A stretch of 64,000 nt of DNA. It comes from Lithodes maja (taxonomy: Eukaryota; Arthropoda; Malacostraca; Decapoda; Lithodidae). The translations under genes were made by a program, and so were the position numbers. The notes under the pieces were generated by a model that was not told the origin of the DNA, ran no database searches, and saw nothing but the letters and a program-made list of their open reading frames with translations. Below, piece after piece: positions 1 to 9,424 of the stretch. Where the stretch lies: NCBI GenBank assembly GCA_037953745.1, contig JBAKBP010012338.1:1-64000 (forward strand). The letters are read 5' to 3'. How positions within the stretch are numbered: position 1 is the stretch's first letter; each line of letters begins with the position of its first letter.

Positions 1-2139
1 CAGTGCTTCATACACGAGCTTGTGTAGTCTCACTGCTCTGTTGTACCTCTTGCCGTTCATCACTCCTGACACTGATCCTTCTGCGATGATACCTGATTCC
101 ACACACAGATCTCTAAGACCTGCATCTTGAAACCTCTTTCCTATGGTGGAGATGAGATTACAGATTGTGTGGAAGACGCCCATCCTGATGATAATGTTCT
201 TGAACTTCTCTTGTTTCCAGATAACTTCGGCAGCTTTGGCATAGAGTGCTTGATCAAACACGCACACAATCTTGTTAAGCTGTAAGGACTGCATGATAGC
301 ATGCGTTTGTTCCAAGATTTCATTAACGGTGGACATTTCTGTTGCGGGAGCATTGATAGTGGGCAGGTAGCTTACAGTGTCCTGAACCACTGCAATGTCT
401 CTGCGCATTTTGATGTTGAACCCAGTCCAACTGCTGATGGACTGGTCCTCATGGTCTGACATTCGAGTAAGAAGCCAGATATGGTTCTTTGTCTTTGAAT
501 CCTGGACTTCCTTGGTAGTGTCGACATACGCAGTCTCAATCCTAGGTGGCCCTGCCCGCCGCCCAACATTGTATATTGGCAGCATTGATGATGTCTGAGT
601 GATGCTTCTTATCTTGGACTTGGTAATCTCTGGCAGGACTTTCTCTGGCACAGAGCCTGCAACCTTGGACTGGACAGCAATGCCATTGACTCTATGAGAA
701 GTACCTGCTCCACTTAGGGTCTCTTCAAGTCGGTCAATGTTATCCCAGGCCAGGGTTGTGAACACACCAGGGTAGATGTTTGCTGGCAGTGGAATGTCAT
801 CCTTTGAGCATTCCAGCTTCTGGATACAAAGGGCTGTATCGATCTCCTCAAACATTGAGTAAGACACACAGTGACCAAGACGATTCAGAGTTCGGATCAG
901 TTCTGTGTTTCCTGTCAAAGACTTTACAGCATTGGTCAGCAGTACGTGCTTGGGTGGTTTTGTCTTGCCACTGGTAACAGCAAAGACCAAGTCACTGCCA
1001 AAGGAAGTGGCAAGACGTTGAGCTCTTTCAGAGGGAGTTTCACACTCACACTCTCCTGTCAGCAGGGTGTGCAGGAATTGAGTGACTGCTGCAGGAATGA
1101 CATTCTGATCTGTATCGGGAGGCCATGGCTGACTCACATCTTGTTTATTGATCTCATTCCTCAGCTGCATTCCTGCTTTGGTTAAGACATCTTCAGAGTT
1201 AGCTGCTCTTGCTTCTTGCAGGTCTTTTGCCATTTTGTGTGCTTGCCGGGCAAGGTCGTCCATTGAGAGGCTGCGTGGATAGATTAGAAGCTTTCCTTTC
1301 TCATCTGGGACAAAGCGTAGTGATTCTCCAAACTCGGTTTCAATCTTTCGGCGAACATGTTTCTTTGTCGCTGGTTTCAGTTGGATAATACCACGGGACA
1401 TCATGGATCTCTCAAGCCTAGATGTGAGGTTTGTCATAGGCAGTACCTCTGGGTTGGGGAATAATTTGGTCCTTATATACAAGCAGAGTTCCTCGAGGGC
1501 TTCTGTCTCAACCTCTTCGTAGCGTGCTTCCTCGCTTTCTTCCTGATTTTCACCTGCACCCGACCTGGCGGCCGCTGGGAAATCATCTTTTGTGAAGAGT
1601 TTGTAGCACGACTTGTGGTAGTGACCCTCTGCAGCAACAAGGTCTCTGCTAACTAAACCAAGGATTCTCTGGTTGAGTTTCCTTATTGCTGCTCTGCGAA
1701 TCTTCTCATCTGCTCGTAGCTCAACACACTGTATGAGTGGCTCCCTTGTCTTTGTTGTTTTTATGTACTTGCTTGACTTCTCGCAGAAGATACATCCTTT
1801 GGCATACACCCTGCTAGTACTAGGGGCATCCCTTGATGCCCTCCTCCTGGGGTCGACGCTTGCTGATTCTATCTTGACACCCTTGGCAAGGATAGAATCC
1901 AGTGACTTCTTCATTGTAAAGAGACTACGACATTTACGGTGATAATGTATGTGTGGTATTCCTCCTTCTTCAAGGCCCTTGGCTGCTTCCAGGACTGGAT
2001 CATGCTGCCTGATTTCTGCAGCCCTGAGCAATGTGTTCCAGGAGTCCAAATCCTGTGGTGACACCAGAGCATCGCTGTCATCATCAGAGCAGTGGATGAT
2101 ACAGTCGATCCGTGCTCTCTTCCTCGCAGATGGTTCCAT
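1..2139 (-). CDS. Unknown protein, 5' part of a large frame that runs off the window
   Basis: A continuous minus-strand frame of 713 codons runs from an ATG at 2139 to base 1 with no stop, so the C-terminus is outside the window. Two cysteine/histidine modules are visible near the N-terminus: C13, C17, H65, H67, C70 and C116, C119, H173, H175, C178, each ending in a Y-H-x-x-C pattern followed by LFT. They look like two related zinc-binding fingers. Further on there is FDQALYAKAAEVIW and then GVFHTICNLISTIGKRF. From memory, similar frames recur in many copies in invertebrate genomes, so this may be transposon-derived; I cannot assign a function. The frame is also open upstream of the ATG as far as a splice-acceptor-like TTTTTTGCAG (about 2166-2175), so the true start may lie in an earlier exon. 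Confidence 0.7.
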   Translation of the reverse strand, partial: MEPSARKRARIDCIIHCSDDDSDALVSPQDLDSWNTLLRAAEIRQHDPVLEAAKGLEEGGIPHIHYHRKCRSLFTMKKSLDSILAKGVKIESASVDPRRRASRDAPSTSRVYAKGCIFCEKSSKYIKTTKTREPLIQCVELRADEKIRRAAIRKLNQRILGLVSRDLVAAEGHYHKSCYKLFTKDDFPAAARSGAGENQEESEEARYEEVETEALEELCLYIRTKLFPNPEVLPMTNLTSRLERSMMSRGIIQLKPATKKHVRRKIETEFGESLRFVPDEKGKLLIYPRSLSMDDLARQAHKMAKDLQEARAANSEDVLTKAGMQLRNEINKQDVSQPWPPDTDQNVIPAAVTQFLHTLLTGECECETPSERAQRLATSFGSDLVFAVTSGKTKPPKHVLLTNAVKSLTGNTELIRTLNRLGHCVSYSMFEEIDTALCIQKLECSKDDIPLPANIYPGVFTTLAWDNIDRLEETLSGAGTSHRVNGIAVQSKVAGSVPEKVLPEITKSKIRSITQTSSMLPIYNVGRRAGPPRIETAYVDTTKEVQDSKTKNHIWLLTRMSDHEDQSISSWTGFNIKMRRDIAVVQDTVSYLPTINAPATEMSTVNEILEQTHAIMQSLQLNKIVCVFDQALYAKAAEVIWKQEKFKNIIIRMGVFHTICNLISTIGKRFQDAGLRDLCVESGIIAEGSVSGVMNGKRYNRAVRLHKLVYEAL

Positions 2140-2749
2140 CCTGCCGTCAAACAGTCGACACACACCTGCAAAAAATATCACCATTAAACCATGAACAAAC
2201 AAACACATTACATGGAAACCACTCTACATATGTTTGCTCCTTCCAATAATAAATTATCCCCAAAATATAACCAAAAATCCCCAAATATGAAATAAACCCC
2301 TAAATATGGAGAAACTTGAAATACACATCGGAATAATTCTTGTAGAGAATCAAATAAGCTACAAGAGCTGTTAGAATATATTTTTCAACGTTCCCCATAT
2401 TTAAGGATTTATTCTAGATTTAGAGGAAAATACCCAAAATATAGAGTATATTCCGAAATATGAGGAAATTTGAAAAATACCTAGGAACAACTCTGGTAGA
2501 GAATATAATTCTACATAGGTGTTCAAAGTTTCGCGATGATTGTGTGATGGATTTTAAAGAAAATGAGGAAAACGCCGAGCGTCACGCTAAAAATCTTTAT
2601 TTTTGGGTAGCGCCCCTATTGCATCAAAAAAATTAGACTAAGCTACCAGTGCGAGAAGGCTATCATATCTTAATGTACTTACAGTCACTCTATAAACATT
2701 TTAGTACCATTCGTGTTTAGTCACCCCAGGTGGTACCGATATCTGGCCT
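2140..2749. other. AT-rich non-coding stretch
   Basis: No coding frame or RNA gene is recognisable. The sequence is AT-rich, with short repeated phrases resembling CCCCAAATATG and CCTAAATATGG between about 2270 and 2470, which may be a decayed tandem repeat. The left end adjoins the probable splice acceptor of the gene at 1-2139. Confidence 0.5.
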
Positions 2750-3622
2750 GGCTCATGGACTAAAAAAGTTTGGTGTGTTTTTGGGGAGGAGGAAGCTGAA
2801 GGTGAACGTCAATATAAGTAAAGTGATGGTGTGTAATAGGGGTGATCGTAAGGTGAATCTAGATGTAAGGCTGGATGGGGAAATATTGGAACAAGTAGAA
2901 TGTTTTAAATATCTAGGATGAATGATAAGCAAGAATGGAGGTATGGAAATGGAAGTAAAACAGAGAGTATGTGAAGGAAGGAAAGTTTTCGGAGCAATGG
3001 GAAGTATGTGGAAGGTGAGAAATGCAATGTATCGAGGGATAGAGGGCCTCTGGGTCAGACGGATCCTAAATTGAGTGGTCAATCCTGTAAGTCCTTCAGT
3101 ATACTGGCTCGGGTTGTCCCTCTTACAGGGAATAGGTCCGCTTGGGGTCCTGTGTATGGCCACCCTCATTAAGGGGAGTAAGGCATCCGTCAATAGATAG
3201 ATAGATAGATAGATCAATCAAGGGATTGTTGTACCAACATTGATATATGGGCTCTGAAGGCAAAGGAGAGAAGAAAGCTGGATGTGATGGAGATAAGCTG
3301 CTTGAGGAGTATGTGTGGAGTGACCCGTAAAGACAGATTGAGGAATGAAGAGATACATAGAGAGGGGCAGCAGGAACATTTGTCAGCTAGAGTGGACAGA
3401 AGGATGCTGAGCTGGTATGGTCATGTTGAACGAATGGAAGATGAAAGTCTTACAAAGAGAATATGTGAGTCAGATACAAGGGGAGATAGAGGGGTAGGAA
3501 GACCTCCATTGAGATGGAGAGACTGTGTAGGACAAGCGTTGGAATATAGAGGAATGCCTATAGATCACGCAAGAGAAGTGGTAATAAATGGGAATGAATG
3601 GAGAATGCTAGTGAATAGATGA
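2750..3622 (+). pseudogene. Non-LTR retrotransposon, C-terminal part of reverse transcriptase (decayed)
   Basis: The plus strand encodes the end of a LINE reverse transcriptase: RRKLKVNVNISKVMVCNR, DGEILEQVECFKYLG, then, after a nested insertion, MEISCLRSMCGVTRKDRLRN, WYGHVERMEDESLTKRI and GRPPLRWRDCVGQALE. The GHVERM and GRP..RW motifs are typical of the C-terminal domain of this kind of arthropod element. A stop follows the first piece near 2920, the frame is split by a 180-bp insertion at 3041-3220, and another stop occurs near 3257. The catalytic palm with the YxDD motif is absent, so this is a 5'-truncated dead copy. The last segment stays open from 3284 to the stop at 3622. Confidence 0.75.
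3041..3220 (+). mobile_element. Short SINE-like insertion with GATA-repeat tail
   Basis: A 180-bp segment interrupts the reverse transcriptase frame. It is flanked by AGGGAT at 3035-3040 and again at 3221-3226, a plausible 6-bp target duplication. Its right end carries a (GATA)n tract at about 3194-3214, like the short-repeat tail of non-LTR elements. It has no coding frame of its own, and I could not identify a tRNA-like head. Confidence 0.6.
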
Positions 3623-4120
3623 GTGTAAATGTGGTCGTTTGGGAGAGATGGTCATGCGCCAGTTGGACTAGTTAATAGTCCGTCAGGCGCCTTCGCTGCT
3701 TCAAAGAAGGCAGTACGAAAGTCTCCAACCACCATGAGAGAGTTAGACAAAGATATTTTGCGGATATATGCTAGTGCCGCTCATGAATTGGGAGCCTCAA
3801 TCGAGTCTGCCACTTCCTGCATACAGTTTGCAAGATGTTTATTCACCACTAAGTTGGAGAAGGAGTCTGTGAGCTTTTTGTCTTAGTTTAAAGTCCTTGT
3901 CGAGCATGCCTAGGGTTGGGGTAGACAATAAAGGGTCTGGCAGATAATTTTAGAACCCCTAAGGAATTCCCAGAACTCTGGGGGAATGGAATCCGATTGT
4001 AACATATGCATAGACGCAAAGTGATAGTCTTCCTGAGGAGCTTTGGTTGGAGCTAAATCTGAGCAACCCAAGGCAAACTTATGAGATTCAGTCACCCACT
4101 CTGTCCATGGTCCATAATGA
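3623..4120. other. 3' flank of the LINE relic; no recognisable gene
   Basis: The first part is likely the 3' end of the LINE relic. An open stretch at 3729-3886 (plus strand, starting MRELDKDILRIYASAAHELG) and one at 3910-4095 (minus strand, containing QEDYHFASMHMLQSDSIPPE) read like protein, but I recognise neither family. Both may be pieces of other decayed elements. Confidence 0.35.
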
Positions 4121-4585
4121 TACCCTGGTCAAATGTCCTTCCTAAGCTGAATTAACTGTTTGAGGATCATGACGCATTTTGGCAGTTTCTTGAGTTTCTT
4201 CTGGCTTTTGTTGTTGCTGTTCCCCAGGCTGTCTGGCCGAGCAGCCCCACAGGTCCCGAGCAAGGCCAAGGCCATAACCGAGCGCCCCCACAAAACCATC
4301 CCTATTTACCACTAATAAAGGCCAGGTGACCAAAGCCACTCCAAGGCGGGGAGCTGAGGAGGGTGCGGAAACGCCCGGGAAACCAAAGCCATACCCAAGG
4401 CCTTGTGCCCCTCAGCAATTATGAAGGGAAAGTTGAGGGGCAAAGGAAAAAATCTGGCTTTTGTTAGACGATTATATACAGCTTAGGAAAGACCTCCGGC
4501 AATCAAAGGGGTAAAGTCATAAATACATACAAGTTTAATGACCGTTTTGATACCCTGGTCATATGTCTTTCCTACGCTGAATTTA
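4121..4585 (+). repeat. Direct repeat pair flanking the truncated SINE
   Basis: About 37 bp beginning GATACCCTGGTCAAATGTCC at 4121 recurs, with a few mismatches, as GATACCCTGGTCATATGTCT at 4549. A reverse-complement piece of the same sequence (ACAGCTTAGGAAAGAC) lies near 4480. This suggests a decayed local duplication around the SINE. Confidence 0.5.
4210..4452 (-). mobile_element. SINE, 5'-truncated copy
   Basis: A 243-bp minus-strand sequence matches the 3' half of the insertion at 26665-27194: the TTTGCCCCTCAACTTTC block, a GC-rich middle, and an end rich in CAACAA. It is flanked by the same ten bases, AAAAGCCAGA in element orientation, at 4200-4209 and 4453-4462, which is a perfect target duplication. 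The 5' half present in the other copy is missing, as expected from incomplete reverse transcription. Confidence 0.85.
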
Positions 4586-4734
4586 GAGTTTATGGCTTTA
4601 AGGAAGTAATTCAAACTTTAGACATCGGTTTTTAGACGAATTACGAGTAAATATTTACGTCTAAGTACAGTAAATTACATCTGTTTTAAAGTTATTTCCA
4701 TCCATCTAAACACATTATTTCTGTTAGATTTGAT
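4463..4734. other. Non-coding, no features beyond the direct repeat
   Basis: This AT-rich sequence contains the second member of the direct repeat pair (about 4549-4585). I see no gene or further element in it. Confidence 0.4.
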
Positions 4735-5160
4735 GTCTACAGCTAGCACAGTGGATAGCATGGTGGACTGCTAACCTAATGGACCTCAGATCGAGTCCAC
4801 ACCAAACGTCAGGATTTTTTCTGAGATAATCTGGTCGTTCCTGCGGTTGTACAATTATCCTGGCTACACCAACACGTCCCTAATTCATAGCATAGACCAT
4901 ATTCGAAGATGCTGTAAACGACCGTTTAGCTGCTTTCTCCAATCAAGTGACGTGTATGAATAAGGTGTCGGCATCTAGTGTTGCACAAAGGAAGTAACCA
5001 ACACCTTGAAGCTCCACTGTGACCATCTAGAGCGACATATGAAGCACCCAACATCACGAAGCTTCAATTGATAATCTCGGGGCCTCGCAAGAGTTACAGG
5101 CTACTGGACAGCCTACAGTCCAGAGGTTGAGAAAAAAAGAAAATAATAATAATAATAATA
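4735..5160 (+). mobile_element. tRNA-derived SINE
   Basis: The head carries RNA polymerase III-type internal promoter boxes: TAGCACAGTGG at 4744-4754 fits an A box, and GATCGAGTCC at about 4789-4798 resembles a B box, at roughly tRNA spacing. A body of about 320 bp without coding potential follows, and the element ends in an A-rich stretch and an (AAT)n tail at about 5135-5160. The tRNA-like part could not fold as a full functional tRNA. Exact ends are uncertain because the MITE at 5164 abuts the tail. Confidence 0.65.
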
Positions 5161-5163
5161 ATT

Positions 5164-5638
5164 ATAGGTTTGAGTCCCGGAGGGAAGAATGAAAACCTAA
5201 TATTTAGTAGTGGCCCCGAAATCATTGACGATATGCCTATTAGTGTAATAGTCCACTTTCAAGCGCCCGCGGTCCGCCAGTTTGAAACTACCGCCGCGGG
5301 GAGAAAGAGTCCTACGTCATAAGTGCAACGCTAATTCTCTTATGGAATCTTCTTATGAATGGGTACTCACTACGAAAAAACTTTATAAAGAATAAAAAAG
5401 ATAAAATTAACTTAATTCTTGTTATATTATTGCTTTCCATCTCGGTGGATTTCTTGCGTGGATTCTATCCCTGACGTTGCTCTTAGAGACGCCATTCCTT
5501 CTTCCATGACATATTAAGACAACTCAAGACATCAAACGAATGGGAAGGGGATGGAAGGGAGGGCCCTACATCGTCAATGATTTCGGGGCCACTACTAAAT
5601 ATTAGGTTTTCATTCTTCTCTCCGGGACTCAAACCTAT
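5164..5638. mobile_element. MITE with long terminal inverted repeats
   Basis: The first ~70 bases, starting ATAGGTTTGAGTCCCGG, recur as the reverse complement at the right end, finishing CCGGGACTCAAACCTAT. The ~475-bp unit could form a near-complete terminal stem. The flanks read AATT on both sides, although a TA duplication inside the ends is equally possible. No transposase is encoded. Immediately to the right (about 5641-5680) a further piece resembling the internal part (AGTGGCCCC..CATTGACGATATGCC) suggests a second, truncated relative. Confidence 0.8.
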
Positions 5639-5778
5639 AATTTATTAGTGGCCCCTCCATCATTGACGATATGCCTGATATCTCAAGACTGGAGGGGGAC
5701 ATTTGTGACAATATCAAACCACTAACAAAATAACATAGGTAGAGACAAAGAATCATATAATAATTTAAAAAGTTTTTA

Positions 5779-5790
5779 TTGCTTAATAAT

Positions 5791-5827
<37 letters not shown>

Positions 5828-5830
5828 TTT
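5779..5830 (+). repeat. (AAT)n microsatellite, tail of the LINE
   Basis: About 14 AAT units followed by TATTTATTC. Read on the minus strand this is an AATAAATA signal followed by (ATT)n, the 3' tail of the LINE. Confidence 0.85.
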
Positions 5831-6122
5831 ATTCAGTTAGCAATTTACAGAGTTGGTACCACATAGTATGTTACAAATATGACATGTACCAGCTTTGCGT
5901 AATTCCAACTAAGGATAGCCCAATAAGGCCGTTAGGCGTATTTCCATTGGGGTCCTTGTGGGATTAGGTTAGCTGGGGAAAAGGGGAGGATAAAAGAAAT
6001 AGAAACTTTAGAGAAAGTATTTCTAGGGTGTTATTTTAAGATACCTTACATCCTATAGTAAATATCAGTAATCCGTAATCAGTAATAATTTCAGTTTGGT
6101 TTGCCTATCTCTTATGTCGTAT

Positions 6123-6716
6123 TTAGTAGTAGACATAAGCTTGGTGCTCCCTTCTCGCAGCTGTCCGGTTCAGGTGTTCCTTCAGGCTACGTCTGAAGGA
6201 ATACAGTGTTCTCTTTTCACGGACTGAGTGGGGTAGGTCGTTCCAGTCTTTGATGGCAGTGAAGAAGAATGTTTGCTTACCCTGTCCTTGGATTCTCGGG
6301 ACCTTAAAATTAAACATCCTGTTTCTTGTATTATGTCCACTCCTCTCATTTGCTTTAACAAAATCACTCTTTAGATACTCTGGAGCTCTGTCATAGAAAA
6401 TTTTGAAGGCATTAGTGAGCCTGATTTGTTTGGCCCTGTCAGAGACATTGAGCATACCTAGTGACTGAAGTTGTTTCTGGCCAACATGTGATCTGGGTCC
6501 TAGGTTCAGCATGAACCTAACCATTTTATTTTGAGTGACCTGAAGTTTGTGCTGTGCTGATTTAGATGATGCAGAGTACCAGGATGACACAGAATAGTCA
6601 AAATGACATTGAACAAGCGCTTGGCAAAGGGTCTTTTTGGTCGCCGCTGGCAAGCATCCCACCTGTCTATACAGGTATTTTATACGTGCTCTACACTTAC
6701 TCAGGATAGATTCCAA
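6123..6716 (-). pseudogene. LINE reverse transcriptase, C-terminal domain
   Basis: About 197 codons in minus orientation encode the thumb and C-terminal region of a Jockey/CR1-type reverse transcriptase: SKCRARIKYLYRQ, ALVQCHFDYSVSSWYSASS, a basic middle, then WNDLPHSVREKRTLYSFRRS, ending at a stop just before 6123. The first codons are continuous with sequence cut off at 6716 by the MITE at 6720; there is no genuine start here. The missing upstream palm of the same protein is found at 51526-52103, 44.8 kb away. The 3' UTR runs on to about 5785. Confidence 0.85.
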
Positions 6717-6719
6717 AAT

Positions 6720-7204
6720 GGGAGGTTTGACGTACCTCCCAACCTACCAAATAGGAAAACCTACTATTTGGTAGTAGTCTTGGAAAATCCAACGTCAAGG
6801 CTATTAACCTAATTGCAATGACGACTTGTCTATTTTGACTGCTATGTCGTCATTCCAACCGCGGTTAAAAAGAAAACGTCTAGAGTCTACTCCTTATCTT
6901 GCTCTAGGAGACGTTGTACATTAACCAAAACTACCACCGAAGGTGAAAAAAAGCATAGAAGAGAAGAAAAAGGGGTTTACCTTAGTTACCGCTTAAGGCC
7001 CATCCCGTGTTCCGTCATGTGCAGATCCCTGTCGAACGTGCGCATGAGCGACCCTCTCTTGTCATCACATCCCACATCAGCAGAAGAACGCGGATGGGCA
7101 GGGGTCCGGCGTGAGGGGGGTATTATGTACGTTGGATTTTCCAAGACTACTACCAAATAGTAGGTTTTCCTATTTGGTAGGTTGGGAGGTACGTCAAACC
7201 TCCC
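6720..7204. mobile_element. MITE with hairpin-rich 76-bp inverted repeats
   Basis: The first ~76 bases, starting GGGAGGTTTGACGTACCTCC, recur inverted at about 7129-7204. The repeats themselves contain small hairpins (GGGAGG..CCTCCC and CCAAATAG..CTATTTGG). AAT flanks the element at 6717-6719 and 7205-7207. Its inner part (about 6772-7072), beginning TAGTAGTCTTGG, is nearly identical to the inverted right end of the large insertion (51160-51516), so the two belong to one family. It has no coding capacity. Confidence 0.8.
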
Positions 7205-7229
7205 AATTTGTTATTTAGTCTTGGCAAAT

Positions 7230-7595
7230 CCAACGTCAAGGCCGCATAACAAATAGGAGGAGGACATCCAAGCCCAACATACCAAAAAAACCAATGCATA
7301 AAACAAAATTATGAATGACAAAGACACAATTTAAACAAGAGAGTTTAATAAAAGAGTGAAAAACTGAGGAGTAGCTAAAAAGAACAGTTTTAACACATGC
7401 CCGTCATTCATAGTAATGCAAAAACATAGACTTGTCTTAAACCAAAAAGGTACTGAACCCAAAATCCCTTTTCTTCCAAAACCAACAAAACATTGAACAC
7501 AATAACAAAGCACAATTGTCAATGTGGCAAAAACACTTATGTACTGTAACAATACATAATCCCAAACTTGCAATCAAGTGTTGCAAACCCGTACT
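7230..7595. other. AT-rich left interior of the TIR insertion
   Basis: About 365 bp of A-rich sequence without a convincing gene, probably original sequence of the TIR element. It ends at a run of fifteen C residues (7596-7610), which marks the transition to the GC-rich DIRS-like region. Confidence 0.4.
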
Positions 7596-7678
7596 CCCCC
7601 CCCCCCCCCCTTTGTCAAATAAAACAAAGTAAAAGAACGAGGGACAAGGGGGGAAGACCAGGTATCTTCGTCAGAGCA

Positions 7679-9418
7679 CTAGGAAACACGACCCCCGAGA
7701 GCTATCACCGGCCGAGGGGGTCGAACACCGGACATGGAGAGGTAGGAGGAGATGAAGGAATTGATAGAAGACCACAAAACCGCTGAGGCGATGTCAGGTA
7801 AGGATCGACTTTGCAGGAACCGGAAGGAGGCAGCAAAGGACCGCACATTGTGCGCAGAACCCCGACAAACAGGGTGACTGGCACGAATGGTCCGACAAAT
7901 GTGGCGTCCCATCCGCACCTGCGAGAGCCTCCCACCTGTCCGAGGAGACACCCACACAGCAGTACCCGAAGGCGGCGCCACAGACGCAATAGAGGAGTGC
8001 AAGGCTGACACCGGGCACAACACATGGCGAGTATGCCCACGCCGTAAAGCCTGGACGGTGAAAGGCTGGAAACCGCGGGTCTCCCTCTCATTCGTGGCAA
8101 CAAAATGAGGGGAGGAGGCGAACGTGACGCCATGCAAGGACGGGGAGAATCGCACGCAGCCCTAGGGCCGTGACAATGCCGCTAGTGCAGACACCCGATC
8201 CCCAGTGGCCAGAGCGACAAGGAAGAGCGTACGCCCGAGCAACGGAACCGGTGTAGCGGCCCGTGTATACGCGGGGGAAGCCAGAAGGTCCAGAGCCCGC
8301 CCCAGATCCCACTGTGGAGGGACCTGGCACGGAGGCGGTCGGTCCCGGAAGGCAGCCGTCATGAAGGAATCCAGCTCCTGCGGCGGAACGACCAGCCCAG
8401 CGACGGACTCAAAGACCCCCCGGACGGCAGACAAGTGGTTACGTATAGAGTCGACGTGAAAGTGACGTGTACGGAAGAGGTGAAACAAGGAGTGTAGGAC
8501 GAGGGAAGGAGAGCCAACTGTCTGGCGAGTGTCCTGTATCCACCTAGTAAAAGACCTCCAGCGGGACCCGTAAGTCCCCCAAGGAGAAGGCGGCCAGGAA
8601 CGCTTCAGGAAGTCAGTCAGGTCCCGGCCGTGGACTGGGAGCCACCGTGCCTCGTGAACATTCACGATGCGAAGGCCAACGAGGTCCGCAGGTCCCCAAC
8701 CTAGCGCAAGTGGAAGTCGGAGACAGGTAGAGGGACCGGACTCGGGCACCACCGCGTCAACCGGGCGTACCAAGCCCGTGCCGGCCACAGAGGCGAGTAG
8801 CCAGACGCTTCCGCGGTACAGCCGCAGCCTCGCGAGGACTTTGCACATCAACAGTGCGTCTGGTGGCGGAAATATGTATATCGACCGCCACCTGTTCCAG
8901 TCTACCATGAAAGCGTCCGGACCCCCCTCCGGAGTGCGAGGCCGGAGGGATAGGTACTGAGGCAACTGGTGCGGCACCTCCGATGCGAACAAGGCGACCT
9001 CCGGAACACCCCAGGAAGCCGCGAGGTCGTCGAACACAGTCCGTTGCATTGCCCATTCTACAAGAACGCCCTGTCCTCTCGACAGGGCGTCCGCCCACAG
9101 GGTGGCAGTCCCGGGCAGGGAGGAGGCATGCAAGGAGAAGGCGTGTCGGTTCGCGAGGAAGAACAACTCCACCGAGATCCCCAATAGAGTCAATGACCTG
9201 GAGGACCCCCGCTTTAGGAAATAGTGGACAGCTGTCTGAGTGTCCATCCCGAAGGCCACCGACTTTCCCCGAAGGGCCAGCGCGTGGTCCCTCAGGAAGA
9301 ACAAAGGAACCAACAGTTCGAGGGCATAGACGGGTAAGGGGAGGGAGACCCACCCATCTGCCGGGAAGTGGACGTCCCAGGTTGGATTGGGAACCTCACC
9401 CCACCTCGCTCGACGCAT
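7679..9418 (-). pseudogene. DIRS RNase H plus tyrosine recombinase
   Basis: One frame encodes both modules. The N-terminal part has the RNase H core (ALELLVPLFFLRDHALAL, FGMDTQTAVHYFLKRGS, LWADALSR). Then comes the recombinase: an N-terminal helical region (TYGSRWRSFTRWIQD), box A with the first arginine in ATGDRVSALAALSR, an HNVRS motif that fits the H-x-x-R pair, and a candidate nucleophile tyrosine in SFISSYL. An in-frame TAG at 8162-8164 falls just after box A, separating the first arginine from the rest; the frame resumes directly after it. All four recombinase residues are therefore present but the product is truncated. The recombinase would integrate the circular cDNA in an active element. 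Confidence 0.8.
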
Positions 9419-9424
9419 CTGTGT

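Noticed and set aside
2753..3217. 154-codon minus-strand frame
   Set aside because: It is antisense to the LINE RT relic and includes the nested SINE-like insertion; low-complexity translation.
4744..4798. Functional tRNA gene
   Set aside because: A-box and B-box-like sequences are present, but the arms do not pair into a complete tRNA and a SINE body follows.
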